DNA from: Streptomyces stelliscabiei
GTDB taxonomy: Bacteria; Actinomycetota; Actinomycetes; Streptomycetales; Streptomycetaceae
Assembly: GCF_014873495.1 (NCBI RefSeq)
Contig: NZ_JADBGF010000001.1
Coordinates: 3,472,001-3,536,000, forward strand
Length of the DNA stretch: 64,000 nucleotides
Direction of reading: 5' to 3'
The notes under the pieces are model-generated. The model searched no databases. It worked only from the letters and a program-made list of their open reading frames with translations, and was not told the DNA's origin. Shown here one piece after another: positions 1 through 6,947 of this stretch; the first letter of the stretch is position 1; each line of letters begins with the position of its first letter. The position numbers and the translations under genes were made by a program.

Positions 1-218
1 AGGACGTGGCCCTGCTGGGGGTCGCTGCCCGTGGCCCGTTCGATGATCTCGCGGGCCGCGACGTTGCCGCCGCCCGGGTCGTCGTAGTCCGAGAGGCCGT
101 TGGAGAGTTTCTCCGCCACGGTGCCGCCGTAGACCGTGGCCAGGGCGGTGACCAGGAGGGACAGGAGAAGTACGGCGATCCTTCGGCGGTGAAGGGCCGA
201 GCCCAGAGCGGAGAACAT
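1..218 (-). CDS. MMPL/RND-family transporter, N-terminal fragment (runs off the window)
   Basis: Only the first 72 or so codons are present; the rest lies left of the window. The start is the ATG at 218-216, preceded by a purine-rich GGAAGGAAGG ribosome site. The N-terminus has a short basic stretch, then a hydrophobic segment (about residues 15-33, rich in V/L/A), then an extracytoplasmic-looking part with TVAEKLSNGL and a DYDDPGGGN motif. This layout is typical of actinobacterial MMPL proteins, which carry TM1 followed by a large extracellular loop. By family it would be a proton-driven exporter of lipids or other hydrophobic molecules. The substrate cannot be told. A second complete MMPL gene lies at 25159-27516. 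Confidence 0.75.
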   Translation of the reverse strand, partial: MFSALGSALHRRRIAVLLLSLLVTALATVYGGTVAEKLSNGLSDYDDPGGGNVAAREIIERATGSDPQQGHV

Positions 219-430
219 GTTTCCTTCCTTCTTCCTCCCGCCTGCGGGCCGTGATCCGCAGGGCCGTGGAGGATGCGCTGGCTGCCCGGGACGGGCTGGT
301 GGGGGGCACGCGGGCGGGCGCGGTGTCCGCATCGGCCGGGACGCTCCCGCCGACCGTCACGCGCGACGGCCAGCATCGGGCACGGCGCTGTATTCCCACT
401 GAAGCCCGGGCGCCAGGCCTCGTGGGCCAC

Positions 431-650
431 GTGCGGCAGCCCTGCGGGCCGGGTCCGGCAGTCCCGTGCGCCAGGGTCCGGCAGCCCTGTGGGCCGGGTC
501 CGGCAGTCCCGTGCGCCAGGGTCCGGCAGCCCTGCGGGCCGGGTGCGGCAGTCCCGTGCGCCAAGGTCCGGCAGCCCTGCGGGCCGGGTGCGGCAGTCCC
601 GTGCGCCAGGTGCGGCGGCCCTGTGCGCCAGGTGCGGCGGCCCCGTGGGC
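431..650. repeat. Tandem repeat, 45-nt unit, four copies plus decayed 22-nt remnants
   Basis: Near-identical 45-nt copies occupy 431-475, 476-520, 521-565 and 566-610, differing at only a few bases. Shorter derived units follow at 611-632 and 633-650. Each unit itself has two related halves (GGCAGCCCTG and GGCAGTCCCG). The copies abut without spacers, so this is a minisatellite and not a CRISPR array. On the minus strand it would read as a 15-residue repeat rich in R, G, P and A, which I take to be non-coding. Confidence 0.85.
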
Positions 651-668
651 GCGCGCGGCGGCGAAGGA

Positions 669-685
669 CGCAAGACCGGCTTTAG
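669..685 (+). promoter_or_regulatory. Putative SARP box, site 1 (upstream of FAD monooxygenase/P450)
   Basis: The sequence is CGCAAGACCGGCTTTAG: half-sites GCAAG and TTTAG start 11 bp apart. It lies about 220 nt before the GTG at 908. Seven similar elements occur in this window (9659, 13387, 25082, 28871, 39785, 52141, 54601), mostly oriented with the downstream gene. SARP regulators are known to bind direct heptamer repeats with 11-bp periodicity. Assignment to a particular SARP is inference. Confidence 0.5.
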
Positions 686-907
686 GAGGCGCCCGAAGCA
701 TGGCGGCGCCGCGTACGACGAGCCTCGGCCGGGACCGCCCCGTGTCCGGCCGGCCCGCACCACGGCGCGGTGCGGCTCCGCCCGGGAGTGCCCCGGGCGG
801 AGCCGTCGGGGAGGCAGCCGACGGGGCGCGACACCGTCAGGGCTTCCCCCTGGGCCGTGAGGCCGACTTCTCCCCGACGAGGGGCCGACGTGCAGGAGGG
901 ACAGCCC

Positions 908-2224
908 GTGACGGGATCTGACAGGGCCAGGCCGGCCGGGAACGCGGCGGTGCACACCCAGGTGTGCATCATCGGCGGCGGACCGGCGGGGATGACACTC
1001 GGCCTCGAACTGGCCCGCCGCTCGGTCGAGGTCGTCGTCGTGGAACAGAGCGGCCACTTCGACCGCTCCTTCCGCGGTGAGTCGATCTCACCCGACTCGG
1101 TGTGGCTGCTGGAACGTCTGGGGATCCTGGACAAGGTCCGGGACCAGACCCTGGAAACCCGCCGGATGCAGATCATGGACGGCGGCCGGGTGGTGCTGGA
1201 CGCCGACTTCTCCGCGTTCGACCAGCCGTGCCGCTACCCGATGGAGCTTCCGCAGCCCCCGCTGCTGACGGCGCTGGCCGAGGAGGGTGCCTCGCTTCCG
1301 GGGTTCACCCTGCTGCGGCGGAGCACCGCGGTGGAACTGCTGCGGGACGGCGAGGCGGTGACCGGCGCCCGGGTCCGGGGCCCCGACGGGGAGGTCGAGG
1401 TGCGGGCCGCGCTGACGGTGGGCGCGGACGGCCGGTTCAGCAAGGTGCGCCAGATGGCGGGCCTGCCGTTCGAGAAGATCCCGCTGGAGCGGGACTTCGT
1501 CTGGTTCAAGGTGCCGGTGCCCGAGGCCTGGGACCCGCACACCTACCGGGTACGGATCCGGGGGAACCGCCACGGCCTGTTCATCCCCACCGTGCCCGAC
1601 CTGGTACGGGTCGGCTTCAACATCCCCAAGGGCGGCCTGCGGGAGATGCGGGGGCAGGGCCTGCCCGCGCTGTACGAGCGGATCGACGAGCTGGCCCCCG
1701 AGATCTCCCAGGAGGTGCGGGAGTCCGTCACCGGCTGGTCCGACACCTCCATGCTGGACATCTTCACCACGGTCGTGTCCCGCTGGTCCATGCCCGGCCT
1801 GGTGCTGATCGGCGACGCGGCGCACACGCTGACACCGGTGCTCGGGCAGGGCGTGAACCACGCCATCACCGACGCCGTGATGCTCGCACCCCTGGTGGCT
1901 CCCGTCCTGCGGGGCTCGGGTGACCACCGGTCGGCGCTGCTGAGGGCCACCGAGCGTTTCCAGCACGAGCGGGAGCAGGCCGTGGCCCGCTCCCGTGACC
2001 TGCAGTTGCGCCAGGAACGCGCGTTCGCGCTCTCCGGCACCGTGCCGGTGGCGCTGCGCAAGCTCGCCTACCGGCTGGTGAGCTCCAACGACGCCCTGAA
2101 GCGGCGGATCGTCGCGGGCATCTACTACCCGCTCCAGGAAGCGCACCGCACCGGCCGCACCCAGGTGCGGGTGGCGCCCCCCGTGCCCGCCGCCCGCCTC
2201 GGCGCCGACCCGTCCGACGTCTGA
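908..2224 (+). CDS. FAD-dependent monooxygenase (aromatic hydroxylase type)
   Basis: A 438-residue flavoprotein of the p-hydroxybenzoate-hydroxylase fold. The dinucleotide-binding motif IIGGGPAG is at residues 21-28. A GESISPDSV segment follows the first beta-alpha-beta unit, and the second FAD motif GDAAHTLTPVLGQG is near residue 302. The GTG start at 908 is chosen because AGGAGGG lies 7 nt before it and the FAD motif then sits near the N-terminus as usual; the frame is open further upstream without a ribosome site. It should hydroxylate or epoxidise an activated substrate using NAD(P)H and O2. The gene is 66 nt before a P450 gene on the same strand, so they are probably one operon of tailoring oxidases. 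The substrate is unknown. There is no halogenase tryptophan motif that I can see. Confidence 0.85.
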   Translation: MTGSDRARPAGNAAVHTQVCIIGGGPAGMTLGLELARRSVEVVVVEQSGHFDRSFRGESISPDSVWLLERLGILDKVRDQTLETRRMQIMDGGRVVLDADFSAFDQPCRYPMELPQPPLLTALAEEGASLPGFTLLRRSTAVELLRDGEAVTGARVRGPDGEVEVRAALTVGADGRFSKVRQMAGLPFEKIPLERDFVWFKVPVPEAWDPHTYRVRIRGNRHGLFIPTVPDLVRVGFNIPKGGLREMRGQGLPALYERIDELAPEISQEVRESVTGWSDTSMLDIFTTVVSRWSMPGLVLIGDAAHTLTPVLGQGVNHAITDAVMLAPLVAPVLRGSGDHRSALLRATERFQHEREQAVARSRDLQLRQERAFALSGTVPVALRKLAYRLVSSNDALKRRIVAGIYYPLQEAHRTGRTQVRVAPPVPAARLGADPSDV

Positions 2225-2290
2225 CCCCGCGGCCTGCCCGGCCGCCCCACGCCGCCCGACTCCGACGCGCTACGAAGAGGACTCACGACC

Positions 2291-3538
2291 ATGACCGCAC
2301 AGCCCGAGACAGCACCCGACACGGCTCCCGCGCACTCCGCCCCCGACGACGAGACGGTACGTCCGTACCCCTTCGAACGGCCGTCCGCGATGCAGGCCTG
2401 CCCGGTGTACAAGGACCTGCGGGAGACCTGCCCCGTGTCCAAGGTGCGGATGCCCAGCGGCGACCAGGCCTTCCTGGTCACCACGTACGACGAGGTCCGC
2501 ACCGTCCTGTCGGACCAGCGGTTCAGCCGGGCCGCCACGCTGGAGGACGGCGCCCCCCGGCTGGCGGCCGCCCCGCAGAAGTTCAAGAGCCTGCTCAACA
2601 TGGACCCGCCCGAGCACTCCCGGGTGCGCAAGCTGGTCTCCCGGGAGTTCACCGCCCGCCGGGTCGCGGCACTGCGCCCACGGATCCAGGAGCACACGGA
2701 CGCGCTGCTGGACGCGATGGCCGAGCAGGAGGGCCCGCTGGACCTCATCCCGGCCCTGGCCTTCCCGCTTCCGGTGATCGTGATCTGCGAGCTGCTCGGC
2801 GTGCCCTTCGACGACCGGGAGAAGTTCGCCGCCTGGGCGAGCGCCTTCCTGGCCACCACCTCGCGGACCAAGGACGAGATGCTGGAGGCCCAGATCGGAC
2901 TGTTCACGTACCTCTCCGAACTCGTCGAGGCCAAGCGCGAGAACCCCGGTGAGGACCTGCTCTCGGCCCTGGTCCAGATCCACGACGAGGACGGTGACCG
3001 GCTCAGCCACGAGGAGCTGATCTTCCTGGGCATCAGCCTGCTGGTGGCCGGCCACGAGACGACGGTCAACCAGATCGCGAACAGCGTGGTCGCGCTGCTC
3101 ACCCACCCCGAACAACTGGCCGCCCTGCGCGCCGATCCGGAGCTGATCGGCAACGCCATGGAGGAGATGCTGCGTGCCTACCCGCCCGGCGACGAGGCCC
3201 TGCTGCGGATCGCCACGGAGGACGTCGAGCTCGGCGGTGTGCTGATTCCGGCGGGCAGCGCCGTGCTGCCGGGCCTGGCGTCGGCCAACCGGGACGCGAG
3301 CCAGTTCAGCGACCCGGACGGCCTCGACTTCCACCGGCCGACGAACCCGCACTTCGCCTTCAGCCACGGCCCGCACTACTGCATCGGCTCCGGCCTCGCC
3401 CGTCTGGAGCTCCAGATAGCGATCGGCACGCTCATCGAGCGCTTCCCGACCCTCAAGCTGGCCGTGGCGCCGGAGGAGCTGCCCCGTCCGTCCGGGATGC
3501 TCGTCCACGGCATCACCGCGTTGCCCGTCACCTGGTGA
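2291..3538 (+). CDS. Cytochrome P450 monooxygenase
   Basis: A 415-residue soluble bacterial P450. The oxygen-activation motif AGHETT is at about residues 253-258 in the I-helix. The heme-binding loop FSHGPHYCIG is at 357-366, with Cys364 as the thiolate ligand. The loop departs slightly from FGxGxHxCxG in having Ser-His after the Phe. The meander-side SRE and DGLDFHRP segments are typical of CYP105/CYP107-like enzymes. The ATG at 2291 follows a GAAGAGGAC ribosome site. It would hydroxylate or oxidise a cluster product using reduced ferredoxin; a ferredoxin gene lies at 32050. It shares a transcript with the FAD monooxygenase upstream and is followed by a strong hairpin at 3579-3614. Confidence 0.9.
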   Translation: MTAQPETAPDTAPAHSAPDDETVRPYPFERPSAMQACPVYKDLRETCPVSKVRMPSGDQAFLVTTYDEVRTVLSDQRFSRAATLEDGAPRLAAAPQKFKSLLNMDPPEHSRVRKLVSREFTARRVAALRPRIQEHTDALLDAMAEQEGPLDLIPALAFPLPVIVICELLGVPFDDREKFAAWASAFLATTSRTKDEMLEAQIGLFTYLSELVEAKRENPGEDLLSALVQIHDEDGDRLSHEELIFLGISLLVAGHETTVNQIANSVVALLTHPEQLAALRADPELIGNAMEEMLRAYPPGDEALLRIATEDVELGGVLIPAGSAVLPGLASANRDASQFSDPDGLDFHRPTNPHFAFSHGPHYCIGSGLARLELQIAIGTLIERFPTLKLAVAPEELPRPSGMLVHGITALPVTW

Positions 3539-3578
3539 CACACCCTCGTACGACACCTTCTCCACGCGGTACACAGCT

Positions 3579-3614
3579 CCCCGGGCGGGGCCGGTCCTCC
3601 GGCCCCGCCCGGGG
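3579..3614 (+). terminator. Hairpin terminator after the P450 gene
   Basis: A perfect 14-bp stem (3579-3592 with 3601-3614) with an 8-nt loop, 40 nt after the P450 stop codon. There is no T-run, as is common in Streptomyces. Confidence 0.65.
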
Positions 3615-3711
3615 CGTTCGTGCGGGTGGCGTGACGTACGTACACACGCGTCGACGCCATGAGGCTGACCGAGCCGCCCGCAGAACGAGTGGCCGGCCGT
3701 CCGAGCGCGGA

Positions 3712-3753
3712 CGCACGTGGGCCCCGGCCTGATCAGGCCGGGGCCCACGTGCG
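3712..3753. terminator. Perfect 42-nt palindrome between convergent genes
   Basis: Positions 3712-3753 equal their own reverse complement over all 42 bases, centred on TGATCA at 3730-3735. It sits 30 nt beyond the stop of the leftward MFS gene and downstream of the rightward P450 gene. It is most simply a bidirectional terminator able to form a 19-20 bp stem. A protein-binding site is the alternative. Confidence 0.6.
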
Positions 3754-3782
3754 GCGAGCCGGAGGCTGCCGGGCGGAGCGCG

Positions 3783-5033
3783 TCAGGTCCGCTCGCGTAC
3801 GGCCGTGGAACGCGCCCGTACGACGAAGGCGAAGGCGACCGCCGCTCCCAGTGCGGGCGGCACCGCGGCCAGCAGCAGGATCTCGCGGCCCGGGACGTCC
3901 AAGGCGAGGAGCCCGCCGCCGACCGCCGGACCGACGATGGAGCCGGTGCGGCCGAGCGCGGCGGCGTAGGCGACACCGGTCGTGCGGGTCGCGGTGGGGT
4001 ACAGGGTCACCGCGAGGGCCGTCTGGCCGAGCACGCCCGCGACGATGCCGGCACCGGCCGCGGCCAGCATCACCAGCAACGCCGCGCGGCCGGTGTCCGC
4101 CCACGCCGTCGCGACGAGGAACACGACGGCCGTCAGCGCCATCACGGTCAGGGCGCGCGGCGTACCGAGCCGCGCGCACAGGGGAACCATCACCAGACCG
4201 CCGATCACCCCGCCCACGGCGATCATCGACGTGCCCACCGGTGCCTGCTCGGGGGTGAAGCCGTACCCCCGGGCGAGCAGGGTCGGCAGCCAGGTGAGGA
4301 GGCCGTAGTTCGTCGTGTACATCAGCAGGGCGAAGCACCACAGCAGGACCGTCTGCACGGCGGTGCCCCGCTCGAACAGCCGGCGTACGGAGGGGTCCGC
4401 CGCCTCCGCGCGCGGTACGGAGGAGGCGGGGGTGCCGGGCAGTCCCCGCACCAGCAGCGGCACCATGAGCGCCGGCAGCAGGGCGCCGGCCCAGAACACG
4501 GAGGTCCATCCGAACGCGGTGATCAGGGGCGTGCTGACGAGGCCGCCGGCGACGGCGCCGACGGCGATCGCGAGGACGACCCCGACACTGGCGGACTCCC
4601 GCCGGGCGGGGGGCACGTGGTCCGCGGTGAGGGAGACGCAGGCGGGCAGGACCGCGCCGAGACCGAGCGCGGTCACCAGACGCGCCACGCCGAGCGTCGT
4701 CACCGAGTCCACGGGCACGGTCAGTGCCGACCCCGCCGCGAACACCAGGGTCCCGGTGACGATCAGGGGTTTGCGCCCGAAGCGCGCGGCGGCACGCGAG
4801 GAGCACAGGTAACCGATCACCACACCGAGGTTCGTGGCGACGAGCGCCGGGGTGAACGCCGATTCGTCCAGGTTCCACTCCCGCGCCAGCGTCGGGACGA
4901 CGAAGCCGAGCGACGCGGTGTCGAATCCGTCGAGGAAGATGGTCAGGAAGGCGAGGACGACGACCCGCCGACTCGCCGTCCCTGCACCCCCCTCGGCCGT
5001 CGCGTCCGCCGGACGCTCATGAGTCGTGGTCAT
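3783..5033 (-). CDS. MFS transporter, aromatic acid:H+ symporter-like
   Basis: A 416-residue membrane protein with about 12 hydrophobic segments. The first transmembrane helix carries FLDGFDTASLGFVVPTLA, the D-G-x-D signature of the AAHS (benzoate/protocatechuate) and related sugar-acid MFS groups. RFGRKPLIV follows TM2, matching the MFS loop 2-3 motif. The start is the ATG at 5033, 5 nt after AGGTGAG. It could import an aromatic precursor or export a product. It is read leftward, away from the decarboxylase operon behind it, separated by 288 nt with two hairpins. The direction of transport cannot be decided from sequence. Confidence 0.8.
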   Translation of the reverse strand: MTTTHERPADATAEGGAGTASRRVVVLAFLTIFLDGFDTASLGFVVPTLAREWNLDESAFTPALVATNLGVVIGYLCSSRAAARFGRKPLIVTGTLVFAAGSALTVPVDSVTTLGVARLVTALGLGAVLPACVSLTADHVPPARRESASVGVVLAIAVGAVAGGLVSTPLITAFGWTSVFWAGALLPALMVPLLVRGLPGTPASSVPRAEAADPSVRRLFERGTAVQTVLLWCFALLMYTTNYGLLTWLPTLLARGYGFTPEQAPVGTSMIAVGGVIGGLVMVPLCARLGTPRALTVMALTAVVFLVATAWADTGRAALLVMLAAAGAGIVAGVLGQTALAVTLYPTATRTTGVAYAAALGRTGSIVGPAVGGGLLALDVPGREILLLAAVPPALGAAVAFAFVVRARSTAVRERT

Positions 5034-5100
5034 TTGCTCTCACCTTGGGATCACGGGCGCGAGCCCGCGCCCTGGTGTGCGGTCGGAAGGGGGGCGGACG

Positions 5101-5134
5101 ACCGCCGCCGGAACCGATGTGGTTCCGGCGGCGG
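5101..5134. terminator. Stem-loop between decarboxylase-ACP and MFS genes
   Basis: The arms GCCGCCGGAACC and GGTTCCGGCGGC pair around a GATGT loop. It lies between two leftward genes and probably ends or attenuates transcription from the KASIII-ligase-decarboxylase operon. Confidence 0.5.
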
Positions 5135-5329
5135 TCAGGCCCGGTGTCCGGAGCCCGCGGGCTCCGGACACCGTCGGACCCCTGCCGCGGGGGTGGGTGT
5201 CATGTGGCGGTGACGCAGCAGGCTGTCGGCCGCGCCGCCCTCGACGCGGGAGACGGCGGCCAGCCACTCGCTCAGCCCGGTGCGGCCCAGCAGGGACCGC
5301 AGCCTGTCGCCGGCACCCTGCTCAGACAC
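5135..5329 (-). CDS. Possible 64-residue small protein overlapping the decarboxylase-ACP stop
   Basis: A GTG at 5329 overlaps the end of the decarboxylase-ACP gene by 8 nt. The frame encodes a helical-looking N-terminus (SEQGAGDRLRSLLGRTGLSE, then EWLAAVSRVEGGAADSLLRH). The first 45 or so codons have strongly G/C third positions, as real genes here do. The last 15 codons run through the hairpin at 5143-5172, which argues against the frame. I recognise no family. It may be a translationally coupled small protein or simply an open frame. Confidence 0.3.
   Translation of the reverse strand: MSEQGAGDRLRSLLGRTGLSEWLAAVSRVEGGAADSLLRHRHMTPTPAAGVRRCPEPAGSGHRA
5143..5172. terminator. Second stem-loop downstream of decarboxylase-ACP
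   Basis: The arms GGTGTCCGGAGCCCG and CGGGCTCCGGACACC form a perfect 15-bp inverted repeat with almost no loop. Together with the stem-loop at 5101-5134 it makes a tandem terminator-like region. Confidence 0.5.
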
Positions 5330-6947
5330 GGCCCGCGGCCTGCTCGCGCAGGGCGGACACCACGCGCCACAGCGAGGCGGGGGTGGCGAAGGTGTCGGCC
5401 ATCAGCTCGGAGTCCGGGACGGCGATGCCGTACGTCTCCTCCACCCGGACCAGGACCTCCACCATCGCGAGCGAGTCCAGGCCCGCCGCCTTGAGGCTGG
5501 TGTCGGGCTTCAGTTCGCCCTGGGCGGCGAGCCGGGGCAGGGCCTCCTGGAGCAGTGCCGTGTACGTCGGGTCCCAGGGCGCGGCCGGTTCGTCGGCCGT
5601 GCCGGCGGGCGTCGTCCCCGTGGTCGTCTCGGTCATGGCGGTGATGTCCTCCGTACGTGATGCGGTGAGGGGGGAGACGGTGTGGCGCCGCAGGGCCAGG
5701 CGGCTGGCGGAGACGGTCTCGGCGCCGTCCACGACGAGTTCGGCGGGCGCCGGGTGGCCGAGGAAGCCGAGCAGGCTCGCGGACAGTCCGTAGGCGCCCA
5801 CGTTGGGGAAGGCCAGCAGGTCGCCCGGGCGCAGCCCCGGCAGGTCGGCCGCGCGGGCGAGGATGTCCGCGGGGGTGCACAGCGGACCGGCGAGGGTGAC
5901 CGGGGCGGGTTCCCGGTCACCGGCCTCGTCCGCCACCGGGCCGGGACCCGACAGCGGCTGGGCGGACAGGGGCAGCAGACGGCCCAGGCCCGACAGGCCG
6001 CCCAGGTGGTTGATGCCGGAGTCGAGCACCGCGTAGGTGTTGCCGCGGCTGTTCTTCACGTCGGTGACGGTGCTCACCAGCCGGCCGCTGTCGCCCACCA
6101 GATAGCGGCCGGACTCGAAGGCGACCACCGGTTCGCCGTCGCGCCAGCCCGGCAGACTCTCGTCGAGCACGGCGGACAGCGCCGACCGCAGACCGGGGTA
6201 CGCGGGCCGCTCGCCCGGGGTCGCGTACGGGGCGGCGAAGCCTCCGCCGAGGTCCAGCAGGTGCAGGGGGATGCCGAGTTCGTCCCGGAGGCGGGCGGCG
6301 GTACGCACGCTCTGGGCCAGTTCGGCGAGGAGGCCGTCCTCGTCCCGGGCGTTGGTGAGCGGGAAGAAGTGCATGCCGATGATCCGGACGCCCTTCACCA
6401 GGAGCCGGGCCCCGCGCTCGGTCAGATCGTCGAGGTCGAACCCGAACTGGGACGGGCCCCCGGTCATCCGCAGGCCGCCCTGGCCCGGCGCCCCGGCCGC
6501 GTTGATCCGCAGCACACAGTCCGCGGTGACGCCGTGGGCGTCCGCGGCGGCGCCGATCCGGTCCAGATCGCCGAAGGACTCGGCGGAGAAGGTGCGCATC
6601 CCCGCCGCGATCGCCTCGTCCAGCTCGGCCGGGACCTTGCCGGGGCCGGAGTACATCAGTTCCGCCGCCGGATGACCCGCTTCGAGGGCCGCGGCCAGTT
6701 CACCGCGTGAGGTCACCTCGGCGCGGGCACCGCCCCGGCGCAGCTCGGCGACGAGATCGGGGTGCGAGTTGGCCTTCAGCGAGTAGTAGACGCGGGACGG
6801 CTGGGGCAGGGCCGCCCGCAGGTCCTCCAGCGCGGTGCGCACCCGGGCCAGGTCGTAGACGTAGAGGGGGCTGCCGTACTGCTCGACGAGGCGGCGGAGC
6901 GTCAGGTCGTCGCCGGGGGGCCCGGTGCGGTCGCGGTCAGTGGACAT
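5322..6947 (-). CDS. PLP-dependent decarboxylase fused to an acyl carrier protein
   Basis: A 541-residue frame. Residues 1 to about 425 are a fold-type III (alanine racemase-like barrel) decarboxylase of the DAP/ornithine decarboxylase family. It has the PLP lysine in YYSLKAN (Lys58), the phosphate-binding LDLGGGF, FESGRYLVGD, and the C-terminal-domain cysteine motif AGPLCTPADIL. Residues about 455-541 are a carrier domain with phosphopantetheine Ser492 in AGLDSLAM. The start is the ATG at 6947 after GGAGGG. Upstream it overlaps the ligase gene by 11 nt. By family, BtrK of butirosin decarboxylates glutamyl bound to the carrier BtrI, and similar ligase/decarboxylase/ACP triads accompany exosortase A systems. 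I infer decarboxylation of a carrier-bound amino acid. No stop separates the parts, but an internal ATG at 5636 with GGAGGA upstream could also give free ACP. Confidence 0.85.
   Translation of the reverse strand: MSTDRDRTGPPGDDLTLRRLVEQYGSPLYVYDLARVRTALEDLRAALPQPSRVYYSLKANSHPDLVAELRRGGARAEVTSRGELAAALEAGHPAAELMYSGPGKVPAELDEAIAAGMRTFSAESFGDLDRIGAAADAHGVTADCVLRINAAGAPGQGGLRMTGGPSQFGFDLDDLTERGARLLVKGVRIIGMHFFPLTNARDEDGLLAELAQSVRTAARLRDELGIPLHLLDLGGGFAAPYATPGERPAYPGLRSALSAVLDESLPGWRDGEPVVAFESGRYLVGDSGRLVSTVTDVKNSRGNTYAVLDSGINHLGGLSGLGRLLPLSAQPLSGPGPVADEAGDREPAPVTLAGPLCTPADILARAADLPGLRPGDLLAFPNVGAYGLSASLLGFLGHPAPAELVVDGAETVSASRLALRRHTVSPLTASRTEDITAMTETTTGTTPAGTADEPAAPWDPTYTALLQEALPRLAAQGELKPDTSLKAAGLDSLAMVEVLVRVEETYGIAVPDSELMADTFATPASLWRVVSALREQAAGRV
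5634..5652 (-). promoter_or_regulatory. Internal ribosome site and ATG inside the decarboxylase-ACP frame
   Basis: Reading leftward, GGAGGA (5652-5647) is followed after 10 nt by an in-frame ATG (5636-5634). That start opens a 104-residue peptide (MTETTTGTTP...) containing the whole carrier domain. It sits exactly at the junction of decarboxylase and carrier, so the locus may make both the fusion and a free carrier. Confidence 0.45.

Larger units (their letters stand above)
219..907. other. 689-nt intergenic region with 45-nt tandem repeats and a SARP-like box
   Basis: No convincing gene. It holds the upstream region of the left MMPL gene, the tandem repeats at 431-650, and a 17-base element at 669-685 that recurs through the window. 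Several frames stay open only because the repeat unit is a multiple of three. The ribosome site AGGAGGG of the next gene is at 894-900. Confidence 0.6.

Noticed and set aside
431..650. Possible CRISPR array
   Set aside because: Repeat copies abut directly with no spacers between them, and no cas genes are nearby.
357..701. Minus-strand frame encoding a 15-residue repeat protein
   Set aside because: It is open only because the repeat unit is 45 nt; there is no ribosome site and no family resemblance.
770..907. 46-residue N-terminal extension of the FAD monooxygenase
   Set aside because: The AGGAGGG site sits at the GTG at 908 and the FAD motif would otherwise be far from the N-terminus.
5040..5267. 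75-residue minus frame between the MFS and decarboxylase-ACP genes
   Set aside because: It runs across both hairpins and has no ribosome site; its codon pattern follows the hairpins.
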